From positions 62,001 to 126,000 of the forward strand of contig NZ_NWSQ01000006.1 of the NCBI RefSeq assembly GCF_002531725.1: DNA of 64,000 nucleotides, read 5' to 3'. Both the position numbers and the translations under genes were made by a program. The notes beneath the pieces are model-generated. The model was not told the DNA's origin. It saw only the letters and a program-made list of their open reading frames with translations, and ran no database searches. This document shows positions 17,292 to 26,175 of the stretch, piece after piece (the first letter of the stretch is position 1; each line of letters starts with the position of its first letter). This DNA is from Rhizobium sp. L43 (GTDB lineage Bacteria; Pseudomonadota; Alphaproteobacteria; Rhizobiales; Rhizobiaceae).

Positions 17292-18665
17292 ATGATCGAT
17301 GCGAAGATGCTTGCAGCCCGCCTTCCAGGCGATTTCACCTTCGGCGTTGCCACCGCCGCCTTCCAGATCGAGGGCGCCAGCAAGGCCGATGGCCGCAAGC
17401 CATCCATCTGGGATGCCTTCTGCAACATGCCCGGCCGCGTCTATAATCGCGATAACGGCGACGTTGCCTGCGACCACTACAACCGGCTGGAGCAGGACCT
17501 CGATCTCATCAAGGAGATGGGTGTCGAAGCCTATCGCTTCTCGATTGCCTGGCCGCGCATTATCCCGGACGGTACGGGTCCGGTGAACGAGGCCGGCCTC
17601 GATTTCTACGACCGGCTTATCGACGGCTGCAAGGCGCGCGGGATCAAGACTTTCGCGACGCTCTACCACTGGGATCTGCCGCTGCTGCTTGCCGGCGACG
17701 GCGGCTGGACGGCGCGCTCGACCGCCTATGCTTTTCAGCGCTATGCGAAGACGGTGATGAACCGCCTCGGAGACCGCCTCGACGCCGTCGCGACTTTCAA
17801 CGAGCCCTGGTGCATCGTCTGGCTGAGCCACCTCTACGGCATTCATGCTCCGGGCGAACGCGACATGCAGGCGGCCCTGCATGCCATGCATTACATGAAC
17901 CTCGCCCACGGCCTCGGCGTCGAGGCGATCCGCGCCGAAGCGCCCAACGTGCCCGTCGGCCTTGTGCTCAACGCCGCCTCGATCATTCCCGGCTCCGACA
18001 GCCCGGCCGATCTGGCAGCCGCCGAACGTGCGCATCAGTTCCACAACGGTGCCTTCTTCGATCCGGTCTTCAAGGGCGAATATCCGAAGGAGTTCGTCGA
18101 GGCGCTCGGTGATCGCATGCCTGTTATCGAGGAAGGCGACTTGAAGCTGATCAGCCAGAAGCTCGACTGGTGGGGTTTGAATTACTATACGCCCGAGCGT
18201 GTCACCGACGATGCCGAACGAAAAGGCGATTTCCCCTGGACGGTGAAAGCGCCGCCGGCAAGCGACGTCAAGACCGATATCGGCTGGGAAATCTATGCGC
18301 CGGCATTGAAGCTCTCGGTCGAGGACCTTTATCGCCGCTACGACCTGCCGGAATGCTACATCACCGAAAACGGCGCCTGCGACAACACCGGCGTCGTCGA
18401 CGGCGCGGTCGATGATACGATGCGTCTCGATTATGTCGGCGACCATCTCGATATCGTGGCCGACCTGATCAAGGACGGTTATCCCCTGCGCGGCTATTTC
18501 GCCTGGAGCCTGATGGACAATTTCGAATGGGCGGAAGGCTATCGCATGCGCTTCGGCCTCGTCCATGTCGATTATCAGACGCAACTGCGCACGGTGAAGA
18601 ACAGCGGCAGGTGGTACAGCGAACTCGCGGCGCAATTCCCGAAGGGCAATCACAAGGCGGGTTGA
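17292..18665 (+). CDS. Beta-glucosidase, glycoside hydrolase family 1
   Basis: A 457-residue cytoplasmic GH1 enzyme hydrolysing terminal beta-linked glucose or related sugars. Both catalytic glutamates are visible: acid/base in TFNEPW and nucleophile in YITENGA. The N-terminal signature FTFGVATAAFQIEG and the C-terminal WSLMDNFEWAEGYRMRFGLV aglycone-site segment complete the family pattern. ATG at 17292 gives the normal GH1 N-terminus; the frame is open ~170 bp further upstream without homology. It lies after the unknown-sugar transport cluster but has its own promoter region, so a functional link to it is only suggestive. No signal peptide. Confidence 0.95.
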   Translation: MIDAKMLAARLPGDFTFGVATAAFQIEGASKADGRKPSIWDAFCNMPGRVYNRDNGDVACDHYNRLEQDLDLIKEMGVEAYRFSIAWPRIIPDGTGPVNEAGLDFYDRLIDGCKARGIKTFATLYHWDLPLLLAGDGGWTARSTAYAFQRYAKTVMNRLGDRLDAVATFNEPWCIVWLSHLYGIHAPGERDMQAALHAMHYMNLAHGLGVEAIRAEAPNVPVGLVLNAASIIPGSDSPADLAAAERAHQFHNGAFFDPVFKGEYPKEFVEALGDRMPVIEEGDLKLISQKLDWWGLNYYTPERVTDDAERKGDFPWTVKAPPASDVKTDIGWEIYAPALKLSVEDLYRRYDLPECYITENGACDNTGVVDGAVDDTMRLDYVGDHLDIVADLIKDGYPLRGYFAWSLMDNFEWAEGYRMRFGLVHVDYQTQLRTVKNSGRWYSELAAQFPKGNHKAG

Positions 18666-18760
18666 TCGTTGCCCTCAGGCAGCGGGCACCAAGATCTGCA
18701 GCGGTTGCTTAAACGTTTTTGAACCCTTGACTGGCAAAGTCCGACGGTCAGGGAGCCGTG

Positions 18761-20977
18761 ATGCAGACAGCCGGAAAATCGCAGAGCAAGGGATCGGGAA
18801 TAGGCCGTCACATCACCGTCACGGGCGTGCTCTTCTCCTTCGCCGTCATTGTCGCCGTCGTCACCTTCATGGTGCTGACGGCGCTCGAACGGGTGGCCGA
18901 AAATGCCAATCTCCTCGATGACGAGCGCTCGCGCGAAACGACGATCGGCGCGGTAAAGACCTTCGAGGATCAGCTCGGTGCGACGCTCGACGATTACGCC
19001 GCCTGGGACGATGCCGCCCTCAATGTCTACGCGCCTGATGGTAGGGCCTGGACCGTGAGCAATTATGGCGAAATGTCCGCCAACAGCTCGCTGTTTGACA
19101 TGGCCATCGTCATCGATGACGAGAAGAAGGCGATCATGGCCTATCGCGATGGCAAGCCGATGGAGGAGCCGCTCACGGATTTCTTCACGCCGTCGCTCTG
19201 GACCCTCTTCGAGACGGTGAAGGCCGCCGGCCCGACCGGTACTCCGCAGGCGGTTGGCTTCGTCACCACCAGAAGGGGTATTGCGGCTGTCGGCGTGGCA
19301 TTGGTGCGGAAAAAATCCGGTGCGCTTGACGTGCCCGCCGGCCAGCACCGTTATCTGGTTTTCGCCCGCCATCTCGATAACGACAGGGTGGCGGCGCTCG
19401 GCCAGACCTATGTCATCGGCGGGCTGAGGCTGGCGCCGGCGAACTTCGAGGCCGATTATTTCGTGCCGATCGCCGACCCGGCGGGGGTGACGCTCAAGAA
19501 GCTCGTCTGGACCTCGCGTTCGCCTGGTGATGTCGGCTATGCACAGGTGCGGCCGATGGTCATTCAGGCGCTCGGTCTCGTAGGGCTGTTCTTCGTGGTG
19601 CTGCTGGTCATCGGTTGGCTTGCCGGCCGCAGGCTGAAAAGCGAGGAAAACAACGCCCGCGAAGAGGCGCTGCGCGACCGGCTGAGCGGCCTTTCCAATC
19701 GCGATGGTCTCGGGCTCGCCGTCGACCGGTTTGTCGTCGAGGCGCGCCAGACCAAGCGCAACGTGCTGCTCCTCTATCTCGATCTCGATGGTTTCAAGGA
19801 AGTTAACGACAGTTATGGCCACGGCACCGGCGACCAGTTGATCCGCGCCGTCGCGGCCGGGCTCGACGTGCTCATTCCGAAAGGGGCGGTCCTCGCCCGT
19901 ATCGGCGGCGATGAATTTGCAATCGCCTTTCTCTCCGACGGCGAGAATGCCGCCGCACTGCAGCTTGCCGAGCAGATCCTTGATTTTCTTGTCGAGCCGC
20001 TGGAGATCGGCCGCCGCGTCGTCGTCGTCGGGGCCAGCATCGGCATCGCCATGTCGTCTCTCGGTACGATCGGGCGGGAAGAACTGGTGCGCCGCTCCGA
20101 CCTTGCCATGTACAAGGCGAAGGAGGCCGGCCGCGCGCGCATGATGCTTTACGATCCGTCGATGGATGCGGATCGAGAGCAGCGGAATGCGCTGGAGCTC
20201 GATCTCAGGATCGCCATCGAAAGCGGCGACTTGACGCTCGCCTACCAGCCGCTGATCGATGCAAGCACACATGCGATCACCGGCGTCGAGGCACTGGTGC
20301 GCTGGAACCGTCCGGGCCATGGCCCTGTATCGCCAGAGCTGTTCATCCCGATCGCCGAAACCAGCGGCCTCATCGAATCGCTCGGCCTGTTCGTGCTGCG
20401 CAAGGCCTGCGAGACGGCCAAGCAGTGGCCGGAACTCAACGTCTCGGTCAACGTCTCGCCTGGCCAGTTCCGCAATCCGGCCTTCGCCGACTATGTGCGC
20501 TACGTGCTGAAGCAGACGGAGATCGAGACCGGGCGCATTACGCTTGAGATCACCGAAGGTTATATGATCCAGAACCCGCAGCGCACCCGCCAGTCGATCG
20601 AACGGCTGAAGGCGCTCGGGGTCAAGGTGGCGCTCGACGATTTCGGCTCCGGCTTCTCCTCGATCGGTTATCTCCGGCAGTTCGGCTTCGACCGGATCAA
20701 GATCGACCGCTCGCTGGTGATGGGTGTCAACGAGGACAAGCGCCAGCGCGAGATGCTGCAGGCGACGGTGGCGCTTGCCCGCTCGCTCGACATTCCGGTG
20801 ACGGCCGAAGGCATCGAGACCGAGGAGCAGGCCATCGCCATGCGCCTCTTCGGCTGCGATTGCCTGCAGGGCTATTTGTTCGGAAAGCCGGTTACATCAG
20901 ACCTGATCACCGAGATGCTGAACGAGCGGCGTGCAACGCCGCCGCCGGCGGCTTGGCGCCGCATCGGCGCTGCCTGA
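18761..20977 (+). CDS. CHASE4-GGDEF-EAL cyclic-di-GMP protein
   Basis: A 738-residue inner-membrane signalling protein. A transmembrane helix (~20-42) is followed by a periplasmic CHASE4 sensor domain (~50-230; typical TLDDYAAWDDAALNVY), then a second helix (~265-285). The GGDEF domain (~305-465) has an intact ARIGGDEFAIAF. The EAL domain (~480-730) has VEALVRW, the DDFGSGFSSIGYL loop, the IKIDRSL lysine and TAEGIETEEQ. Both catalytic motifs look intact, so synthesis or breakdown of c-di-GMP (or both) is possible. ATG at 18761 is preceded by GGGAG; a GTG three bases earlier is an alternative. Monocistronic and convergent with trhO. Confidence 0.93.
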   Translation: MQTAGKSQSKGSGIGRHITVTGVLFSFAVIVAVVTFMVLTALERVAENANLLDDERSRETTIGAVKTFEDQLGATLDDYAAWDDAALNVYAPDGRAWTVSNYGEMSANSSLFDMAIVIDDEKKAIMAYRDGKPMEEPLTDFFTPSLWTLFETVKAAGPTGTPQAVGFVTTRRGIAAVGVALVRKKSGALDVPAGQHRYLVFARHLDNDRVAALGQTYVIGGLRLAPANFEADYFVPIADPAGVTLKKLVWTSRSPGDVGYAQVRPMVIQALGLVGLFFVVLLVIGWLAGRRLKSEENNAREEALRDRLSGLSNRDGLGLAVDRFVVEARQTKRNVLLLYLDLDGFKEVNDSYGHGTGDQLIRAVAAGLDVLIPKGAVLARIGGDEFAIAFLSDGENAAALQLAEQILDFLVEPLEIGRRVVVVGASIGIAMSSLGTIGREELVRRSDLAMYKAKEAGRARMMLYDPSMDADREQRNALELDLRIAIESGDLTLAYQPLIDASTHAITGVEALVRWNRPGHGPVSPELFIPIAETSGLIESLGLFVLRKACETAKQWPELNVSVNVSPGQFRNPAFADYVRYVLKQTEIETGRITLEITEGYMIQNPQRTRQSIERLKALGVKVALDDFGSGFSSIGYLRQFGFDRIKIDRSLVMGVNEDKRQREMLQATVALARSLDIPVTAEGIETEEQAIAMRLFGCDCLQGYLFGKPVTSDLITEMLNERRATPPPAAWRRIGAA

Positions 20978-21014
20978 TCTTCAGACAGCAGGCTTGATCC
21001 ACACGGAATTCGGC

Positions 21015-21944
21015 TCAGCTGCCGATATGCCGCTGGCCGCGCTTTTTGGCGAGGGCGATCTGGTGCTGCCGCTGACGGTAGCGCAGCCGGTCTTCTTCCG
21101 TGCGCTTGGGATAACAGTGGCTGCAGGAAACGCCTTCCTCGTAGAGCGGCGAGGTGATCTCTTCGGCGGTGATCGGGTTGCGGCACGCATGGCAGAGCCG
21201 GTGTTCACCTTCCTTCAGCCCGTGCTCGACCGACACGCGCTCGTCGAAGACGAAGCAGGCGCCGTCCCAGAGACTTTCCTCCTGCGGCACGTCCTCCAGA
21301 TATTTCAGGATGCCACCCTTCAGATGATAGACCTCGTCGAAGCCCTCAGCCTTCATGAAGGCGGTGGCCTTCTCGCAGCGTATGCCGCCGGTGCAGTACA
21401 TAGCGATCTTCGGCTTGTTGTGCAGACCGGGATTCTGACGCACCCATTCCGGAAACTCACGGAAGCTCTTGGTCTTCGGGTCGAGCGCGCCGCGGAAGGT
21501 TCCGATCGCCGTCTCGTAGTCGTTGCGGGTGTCGATGACGATGGTGTCGGGATCGGAAATCAGAGTGTTCCAGTCCTTGGCCGCCACATAGGTGCCGACC
21601 ACCTTGTTGGGGTCGATATCTTCGACGCCCATGGTGACGATTTCCTTCTTCAGCTTCACCTTCATGCGCAGGAAGGGCATTTTCGAGGCGCGGCTTTCCT
21701 TGTGCTCCAGGCCCGAAAATTCCGGCTGGGCGCGCAGGAAGGAAAGCACGGCGTGAATGCCGGCATCCGGGCCTGCGATCGTGCCGTTGATGCCTTCATG
21801 CGCCAGGAGCAGCGTTCCCTTGACGCCGTTCTCTTCGCAAAGCGCCTGCAGCGATGCCTGCAGGCTGGCAAAGCGCGGCACGGAAACGAAATGGTAGAGT
21901 GCCGCCACGAGGAACGGGCTGGTATGTGTGAGGCTGTCGGTCAT
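21015..21944 (-). CDS. trhO: tRNA uridine(34) hydroxylase, rhodanese-like (TrhO/YceA)
   Basis: A 309-residue member of the UPF0176/TrhO family, which makes 5-hydroxyuridine at position 34 of certain tRNAs. It has an N-terminal acylphosphatase-like domain, a central rhodanese domain with active-site Cys in [12 protein letters not shown], and a C-terminal Cys-containing segment ([12 protein letters not shown] ... [19 protein letters not shown]). ATG at 21944 starts the conserved part; an upstream in-frame ATG at 21980 adds 12 residues with no apparent homology. Downstream of the CYTH and CHAD genes on the same strand, 77 bp after the CHAD gene. Confidence 0.93.
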   Translation of the reverse strand: MTDSLTHTSPFLVAALYHFVSVPRFASLQASLQALCEENGVKGTLLLAHEGINGTIAGPDAGIHAVLSFLRAQPEFSGLEHKESRASKMPFLRMKVKLKKEIVTMGVEDIDPNKVVGTYVAAKDWNTLISDPDTIVIDTRNDYETAIGTFRGALDPKTKSFREFPEWVRQNPGLHNKPKIAMYCTGGIRCEKATAFMKAEGFDEVYHLKGGILKYLEDVPQEESLWDGACFVFDERVSVEHGLKEGEHRLCHACRNPITAEEITSPLYEEGVSCSHCYPKRTEEDRLRYRQRQHQIALAKKRGQRHIGS

Positions 21945-22021
21945 GTGCCCGGAAATACAGAAAATCGGCCGGCCGCGCAATTGCCTTCGCCAGCGGCGGC
22001 CGTGACGGATAGCGCTGCCTC

Positions 22022-22930
22022 TTAACTCCCGGCCGTCAGCCAGAGAAGTTCGATGCGCTGCGCTTCCTCGTCTGGATCATCGGTGAAGACGGTTTCGGCT
22101 TTGACAAGCGCTTGCCGCCGGTCTTCCTGCTGGCGGAAGATGATGGCATCGAGAAGATGGGCCAGGTCGTCGTTGCGGGTGAAGAGCTGCGGTTCGGCCT
22201 CGACGAGTTCGGAGAGCACGGCGAGATCGTGGATATGGCCGAGATCCTCGACGAGTTCCTTGGCCGCATCGCGCTTGGCCTTCATCGCGCCAGGCCAGGC
22301 ATCGCGCAAAAGGCCGTGATAGAGCCGGTAGTCGTAGGTGCGCTTGCGCAGAGAGTGGAAGTCGTCGGCCGATGCCTCGCCGTGGCAGGCCGCCAGTGCT
22401 GCCTTCGCCTTCCGCGCGGTTCGGCGCCAGCTCTTCGCCAGCTTGCGGGCATTCTTGCGATGGCCGCCATCAAAATAGACTCCATCCAGGGCAGCGATCG
22501 CCTCCTGCAGAATGCCGGAGGTTTCCGTCAGCCGCTGTTCCAGGTCGCTTTCGGCATCCGCCATCCAGTCGCGGCGTCCTTCAAGAATCGTGACGATGCG
22601 GGCGAGCGCCTCGCTCTCCTCCGGCCCACGGGCCGACTGCTGCAGATATTGCGCGGTGCCGATGAGAGCGGCCGCATCGCGGATCGCTGACAGCGACTGC
22701 GCGGCATCGCGCAGCCTGGCGTTTTCCTGGGCCTGGAAATCCGGTACCTCGCGGGCGACGAGGCGGTAGAGCGAACGCAATCGTTTCAGGTTCTTGCGGA
22801 AGGCATGGATCGCTTCATGGGCGCCGTTCGGCCGTTCCTCGAGAACCGCGGCGGCGCGTTCCAATTGCTCCGTCGCGACACTGCGGAACTCGTCGGTGAA
22901 ATCGGCGTCAGGCCGAATGCGATAGGCCAT
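22022..22930 (-). CDS. CHAD-domain protein
   Basis: A 302-residue all-helical CHAD protein (conserved histidine alpha-helical domain), known to bind inorganic polyphosphate. The first repeat shows [20 protein letters not shown] and the second [20 protein letters not shown]; these His/Arg/Lys patterns form the positively charged pocket. ATG at 22930 matches the usual MAYRIRPD start and overlaps the CYTH stop by 23 bp, so the two are co-translated or at least co-transcribed. CHAD and CYTH domains are often fused or adjacent, which supports a shared polyphosphate-related role. Confidence 0.9.
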   Translation of the reverse strand: MAYRIRPDADFTDEFRSVATEQLERAAAVLEERPNGAHEAIHAFRKNLKRLRSLYRLVAREVPDFQAQENARLRDAAQSLSAIRDAAALIGTAQYLQQSARGPEESEALARIVTILEGRRDWMADAESDLEQRLTETSGILQEAIAALDGVYFDGGHRKNARKLAKSWRRTARKAKAALAACHGEASADDFHSLRKRTYDYRLYHGLLRDAWPGAMKAKRDAAKELVEDLGHIHDLAVLSELVEAEPQLFTRNDDLAHLLDAIIFRQQEDRRQALVKAETVFTDDPDEEAQRIELLWLTAGS

Positions 22931-23396
22931 GCCTGTCGTGCTCGTATTCTGTGGCAAGGGCCTGATTGGAATAGCGGAAATCGCCGGTCACTTCGCGGCC
23001 GAGCCAGCTGGGCAGGGCGGGATTATCGGTTTCGGCCGTCATCTCCACCTCAGCGATGACAAGCCCGCGATGTTCGCCGGCAAAGACGTCGACCTCCCAG
23101 ACGAAACCCTGATGCGGGACGCGGTAGCGCGTCTTCTCGATGACGATGCCGATCGCGTTCTGCAACAGCTCTTTGGCATCGGCGATCGGGATGTCGTACT
23201 CGAATTCGTCGCGGGTGATGGCGCTGCGGCCGATCTTGATCGTCAGCTTGGCTTTCCTGTCGTCGAGGATACGAACCCGGACGGAACGGTCGTCCATCGA
23301 AGCGATGTAACCCTGCCTTAGGACAGACTTCGCCTCGACGGCGGAACGCCATCCATCGCTGCGTACAAGAAACTTCCGCTCGATCTCTTTCGCCAT
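22908..23396 (-). CDS. CYTH-domain protein (triphosphate tunnel metalloenzyme)
   Basis: A 162-residue CYTH enzyme. The signature ExExK is at the N-terminus (MAKEIERKFLV). The tunnel-lining alternating charged residues follow (SVRVRILDDRKAKLTIK, DEFEYDIP, FVWEVDVFAGEHRGLVIAEV). Family members act on inorganic triphosphate or other polyphosphorylated ligands with a divalent metal; many short bacterial members are inorganic triphosphatases. ATG at 23396 is selected because it starts exactly at the signature; an upstream extension of 21 residues has no homology. First gene of a CYTH-CHAD-trhO run. Confidence 0.9.
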   Translation of the reverse strand: MAKEIERKFLVRSDGWRSAVEAKSVLRQGYIASMDDRSVRVRILDDRKAKLTIKIGRSAITRDEFEYDIPIADAKELLQNAIGIVIEKTRYRVPHQGFVWEVDVFAGEHRGLVIAEVEMTAETDNPALPSWLGREVTGDFRYSNQALATEYEHDRHGLSHSA

Positions 23397-23550
23397 ATCG
23401 GTGAACCTTTTGTGACGATTGCGGCACGGTAGACCAATTTCCACGCATTTCATACCCATCTTGTCAAATGGTCTGGTTTTATCTCGACAAGGGTCGGTGG
23501 GGGCGTTATTCGGGATCCGAATTCAATCGTTTCAAGGAAGTCGCACGACC

Positions 23551-24189
23551 ATGGGCGAGAAAACAGAAAAGCTCCTTTCCATCCTGAAACTCCAGCCTGT
23601 CGTTCCGGTCTTGATCGTCGACGATGCGAAGTCGGCGGTATCGCTGGCCCGCGCGCTCGTCGCGGGCGGCCTGAAGGCGATCGAGATCACCATGCGCACG
23701 CCGGCGGCACTCGATGCCGTGCGCGCCGTCGCCGCCGAGGTCGAGGGTGCCGAAGTCGGCGCCGGCACGATCCTGAATGCCGCCCATTGGCAAGCCGCCG
23801 TCGAGGCCGGCTCGAAGTTCATCGTCAGCCCGGGCACGACACAGGAACTGCTCGATGCCGCCGCCGATTCCGATGTGCCGCTGCTTCCGGGGGCCGCGAC
23901 CGCCAGTGAAGTCATGGCTTTGCGCGAAGAAGGCTATCAGGTGCTGAAATTCTTCCCGGCGGAGCAGGCCGGTGGCGCGGCCTTGCTGAAGGCGCTCTCT
24001 TCGCCGCTCGCCGGCACGCTGTTTTGCCCGACCGGCGGCATTTCGCTGAAGAACGCCAATGATTATCTGTCGCTGCCGAACGTCATCTGCGTCGGCGGCT
24101 CCTGGGTGGCGCCGAAGGAACTGGTCGCAGCCGGCGACTGGGCTGGCATTACCAGGCTCGCGGCAGAAGCGGCGGCACTGAAGGCCTGA
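23551..24189 (+). CDS. eda: KDPG/KHG aldolase
   Basis: Entner-Doudoroff enzyme splitting 2-keto-3-deoxy-6-phosphogluconate into pyruvate and glyceraldehyde-3-phosphate, 212 residues (usual length). Class I aldolase features: catalytic Glu in AIEITMRTP and Schiff-base Lys in LKFFPAEQ. GAGTILN, SPGTT, CPTGGIS and VGGSW give the remaining phosphate- and pyruvate-binding loops. ATG at 23551 follows AAGGAAG. It stands alone here, away from edd and zwf. The frame is open upstream to 23419 but without homology. Confidence 0.96.
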   Translation: MGEKTEKLLSILKLQPVVPVLIVDDAKSAVSLARALVAGGLKAIEITMRTPAALDAVRAVAAEVEGAEVGAGTILNAAHWQAAVEAGSKFIVSPGTTQELLDAAADSDVPLLPGAATASEVMALREEGYQVLKFFPAEQAGGAALLKALSSPLAGTLFCPTGGISLKNANDYLSLPNVICVGGSWVAPKELVAAGDWAGITRLAAEAAALKA

Positions 24190-24301
24190 GTTTCGGCAGG
24201 GGTGGGGTCGGCCTTCGGGCATAAACCCCACTCCTCAATTTGTATTTCCTCCGTCGCAAACCTATGTACGTCTCCAGCTTCAAACAGGGAGACGACGAGG
24301 A

Positions 24302-25021
24302 ATGTTCGACGCAAAGAAGCTTCTCGACCAGTTCTTGGGTTCGCAGGTGCCGGGTCTTGGCGGTTCGGTCCGCGACAGGGCGGGCGACGCCGTTCAGACG
24401 GCTAAAAACAACCCGCTGGCGACAGGTGCGATTGCAGCCGCGCTTCTCGGCACCAAGACCGGCCGGGGTATTGCCGGTAATGCGCTGGCGATCGGCGGTC
24501 TTGCCGCCATTGCCGGCCTCGGCTACCAGGCCTACAAGAATTACCAGGCGGGGCAGGCGCCCGCAGCCCCTTCGGATGCGCCCTCGGCCAACAATCCGGT
24601 TCTGCTGCCGCCGCCTGTCGAATCCGGTTTCGGGCCGGCGTCGCCTGCCGGCAGCAATGAATTCGTGCTGGTGCTGATCCGCGCGATGATCGCCGCCGCC
24701 AAGGCTGACGGTCATATCGACGATGCCGAACGCGCCCTCATCATGGACAAGGTCAAGGCCGCCGATGTCAGCGGCGAGGCGGCGGCCTTCATCGAGCGCG
24801 AACTCGCTTCGCCGACGGATCTCGATGCACTCGTTGCCGCCGCAAGGACGGAAGAACAGCGCGTCGAACTCTACACCGCCTCGCGGCTCACCATCGAGCC
24901 GGATTCGCGCGCCGAGCGCGGTTATCTCGATCTGCTCGCCGGCCGGCTCGGCCTTGCCGACCAACTGGTCGACCATATCGAGGCGACGGTCTCCTCCGCC
25001 AAGGTGACCTTGTCACAGTGA
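24302..25021 (+). CDS. DUF533/TerB-like protein
   Basis: A 239-residue protein of the DUF533 (YebE-like) family. The N-terminal half contains a glycine/alanine-rich hydrophobic stretch (ATGAIAAALLGTKTGRG then LAIGGLAAIAGLGYQAY), probably membrane-associated. The C-terminal half (~115-235) is a TerB-like helical domain: FVLVLIRAMIAAAKADGHID and DAERALIMDKVKAADV, with an acidic metal-binding pattern. Function unknown; family members are often envelope-stress induced. ATG follows GAGGA. Monocistronic. Confidence 0.85.
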   Translation: MFDAKKLLDQFLGSQVPGLGGSVRDRAGDAVQTAKNNPLATGAIAAALLGTKTGRGIAGNALAIGGLAAIAGLGYQAYKNYQAGQAPAAPSDAPSANNPVLLPPPVESGFGPASPAGSNEFVLVLIRAMIAAAKADGHIDDAERALIMDKVKAADVSGEAAAFIERELASPTDLDALVAAARTEEQRVELYTASRLTIEPDSRAERGYLDLLAGRLGLADQLVDHIEATVSSAKVTLSQ

Positions 25022-25140
25022 CATCGAAAGCATGTCGCGCAAAAGTGTGCAGCGGTTTTGCGAAAACGGCATGCGTTGGAAATAAGACCTAAAGCGCGAG
25101 GACCGAATCTGAAAGATTGCGGCGCGCTTTAGGCCGGTTG
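25022..25140. repeat. REP-like palindromic repeat, family B copy 1
   Basis: Contains the motif AAGTGTGCAGCGGTTTTGCG, related to ACGTGTGCAGCGGTTCCGGG near 31290. It then carries a hairpin with perfect 11-bp arms (CCTAAAGCGCG at 25088-25098, CGCGCTTTAGG at 25123-25133). Elements of this design are abundant between genes in rhizobia. Confidence 0.7.
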
Positions 25141-25189
25141 CCTTTGTCGGGCGGCTGGCCTATCCACTCTTCCGAACAGGGGAGTGAAC

Positions 25190-25885
25190 ATGCGCGATCT
25201 TGCAAATTTCAAAGGCTGCCCGGCGCCGAAGCCGGTCACGCTGAAGGGCCGTTTCGTCACCGTCGAACCCTATCGGCGCGCGGAGCATCTTGAGGCCTTG
25301 TGGGACGGGCTCGGCGGCATGGGCATCAACCCGCTGCTTCTCTATTTCGCGCAGGACGATTTTTCCGGGATCGACGATTTCGCCAACTGGCTGGAAACTG
25401 TCTACACGAAGTCCGGCTGGCTCACCCATATCTTCCGCGACAACGCCACCGGCAAGATTGTCGGCATGGCGAACTATATGCGCGCCGACCCGGCAAACGG
25501 CGTCGTCGAGATCGGCGGCGTGGCGCATGGTCCTGAGATGAAGCGGTCGCCGCTTTCCACCGAAGCGCATTATCTGATGGCCAAGCACGTCTTCGAGGAA
25601 CTCGGCTACCGCCGCTACGAATGGAAATGCGACAATAAGAACGAGGCGAGCAAGACGACGGCCGCGCGTTACGGCTTCAGCTTCGAGGGCGTCTTCCGCC
25701 AGCACATGATCTCCAAGCATCGCAACCGCGACACCGCCTGGTTCTCGATGATCGATGCCGAATGGCCGATGATCAACGATGCCTTCGAGGCCTGGCTTTC
25801 GCCGGGGAATTTCGACGCCGAGGGCAACCAGATCCGCCGCCTGCAGGATATCCGCGCCGATCTCGAAAAGGAAAGGCTCGCATGA
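25190..25885 (+). CDS. GNAT acetyltransferase (RimJ/RimL type)
   Basis: A 231-residue GNAT of the RimJ/RimL-like group that acetylates N-termini or small amines. Visible fold elements: LKGRFVTVEPYRRAEHLEAL (strand 1), KIVGMANYMR, GVVEIGGVAHG (strand 4 preceding the acetyl-CoA loop), EALGY-like EELGYRRYEWKCDNKNEAS and the C-terminal YGFSFEGVFRQHM. ATG at 25190 follows GGGGAG; a GTG two codons earlier overlaps that site. The stop overlaps the start of the next gene (ATGA), implying translational coupling. Substrate unknown. Confidence 0.88.
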   Translation: MRDLANFKGCPAPKPVTLKGRFVTVEPYRRAEHLEALWDGLGGMGINPLLLYFAQDDFSGIDDFANWLETVYTKSGWLTHIFRDNATGKIVGMANYMRADPANGVVEIGGVAHGPEMKRSPLSTEAHYLMAKHVFEELGYRRYEWKCDNKNEASKTTAARYGFSFEGVFRQHMISKHRNRDTAWFSMIDAEWPMINDAFEAWLSPGNFDAEGNQIRRLQDIRADLEKERLA

Positions 25886-26088
25886 GCCCGGAAAGCCGTT
25901 CGCAGGCGATTGCCGCCGGCATCATCTTGCTCGGCGCCAGCCTCGTCATCTATTTCCTGCCGACCATCGTGCTGTGGATCGGCAATTTCTCGCCGACGCT
26001 GGCGATTGCCGTCGGCGTCTGCCTGATCCTGGCGTTCTTTGCAGTCTTCTGGCTGCGGGCGCGCTACCAGCGCGGCCGGGAGAAATAG
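25882..26088 (+). CDS. Small two-helix membrane protein
   Basis: A 68-residue protein with two predicted transmembrane helices (~10-30: IAAGIILLGASLVIYFLPTI; ~38-58: LAIAVGVCLILAFFAVFWL) and a basic C-terminal tail (RARYQRGREK). It starts at ATG 25882 overlapping the stop of the acetyltransferase gene. No function recognised. The coupled start and clean helices make it a likely real gene. Confidence 0.7.
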   Translation: MSPESRSQAIAAGIILLGASLVIYFLPTIVLWIGNFSPTLAIAVGVCLILAFFAVFWLRARYQRGREK

Positions 26089-26107
26089 GCCGACAGCATT
26101 GAGCGTT

Positions 26108-26175
26108 CGCAATTCCCGGCAAAAGCGTTTCACGCTTTGCCTGGCAAAGCCGCTGCGCACCTTTGCTGGAATTGT
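26108..26175. repeat. Palindromic repeat, family C copy 1
   Basis: Begins GCAATTCC and ends GGAATTGT, with the inner segment CGCTGCGCACCTTTGCTGGA. A shorter, closely related copy is at 61785-61830. An inserted hairpin (AAAGCGTTTCACGCTTT) is present only here. Confidence 0.7.

Noticed and set aside
17028..18653. Upstream extension of the DoxX frame on the minus strand
   Set aside because: It is antisense to the GH1 beta-glucosidase; only the last 134 codons match DoxX and have a ribosome-binding site.
18713..18726. AAACGTTT-centred sequence as another LacI operator
   Set aside because: Only about half of the TGTAAA-N2-TTTACA positions match, and the following c-di-GMP gene has no link to the sugar regulon.
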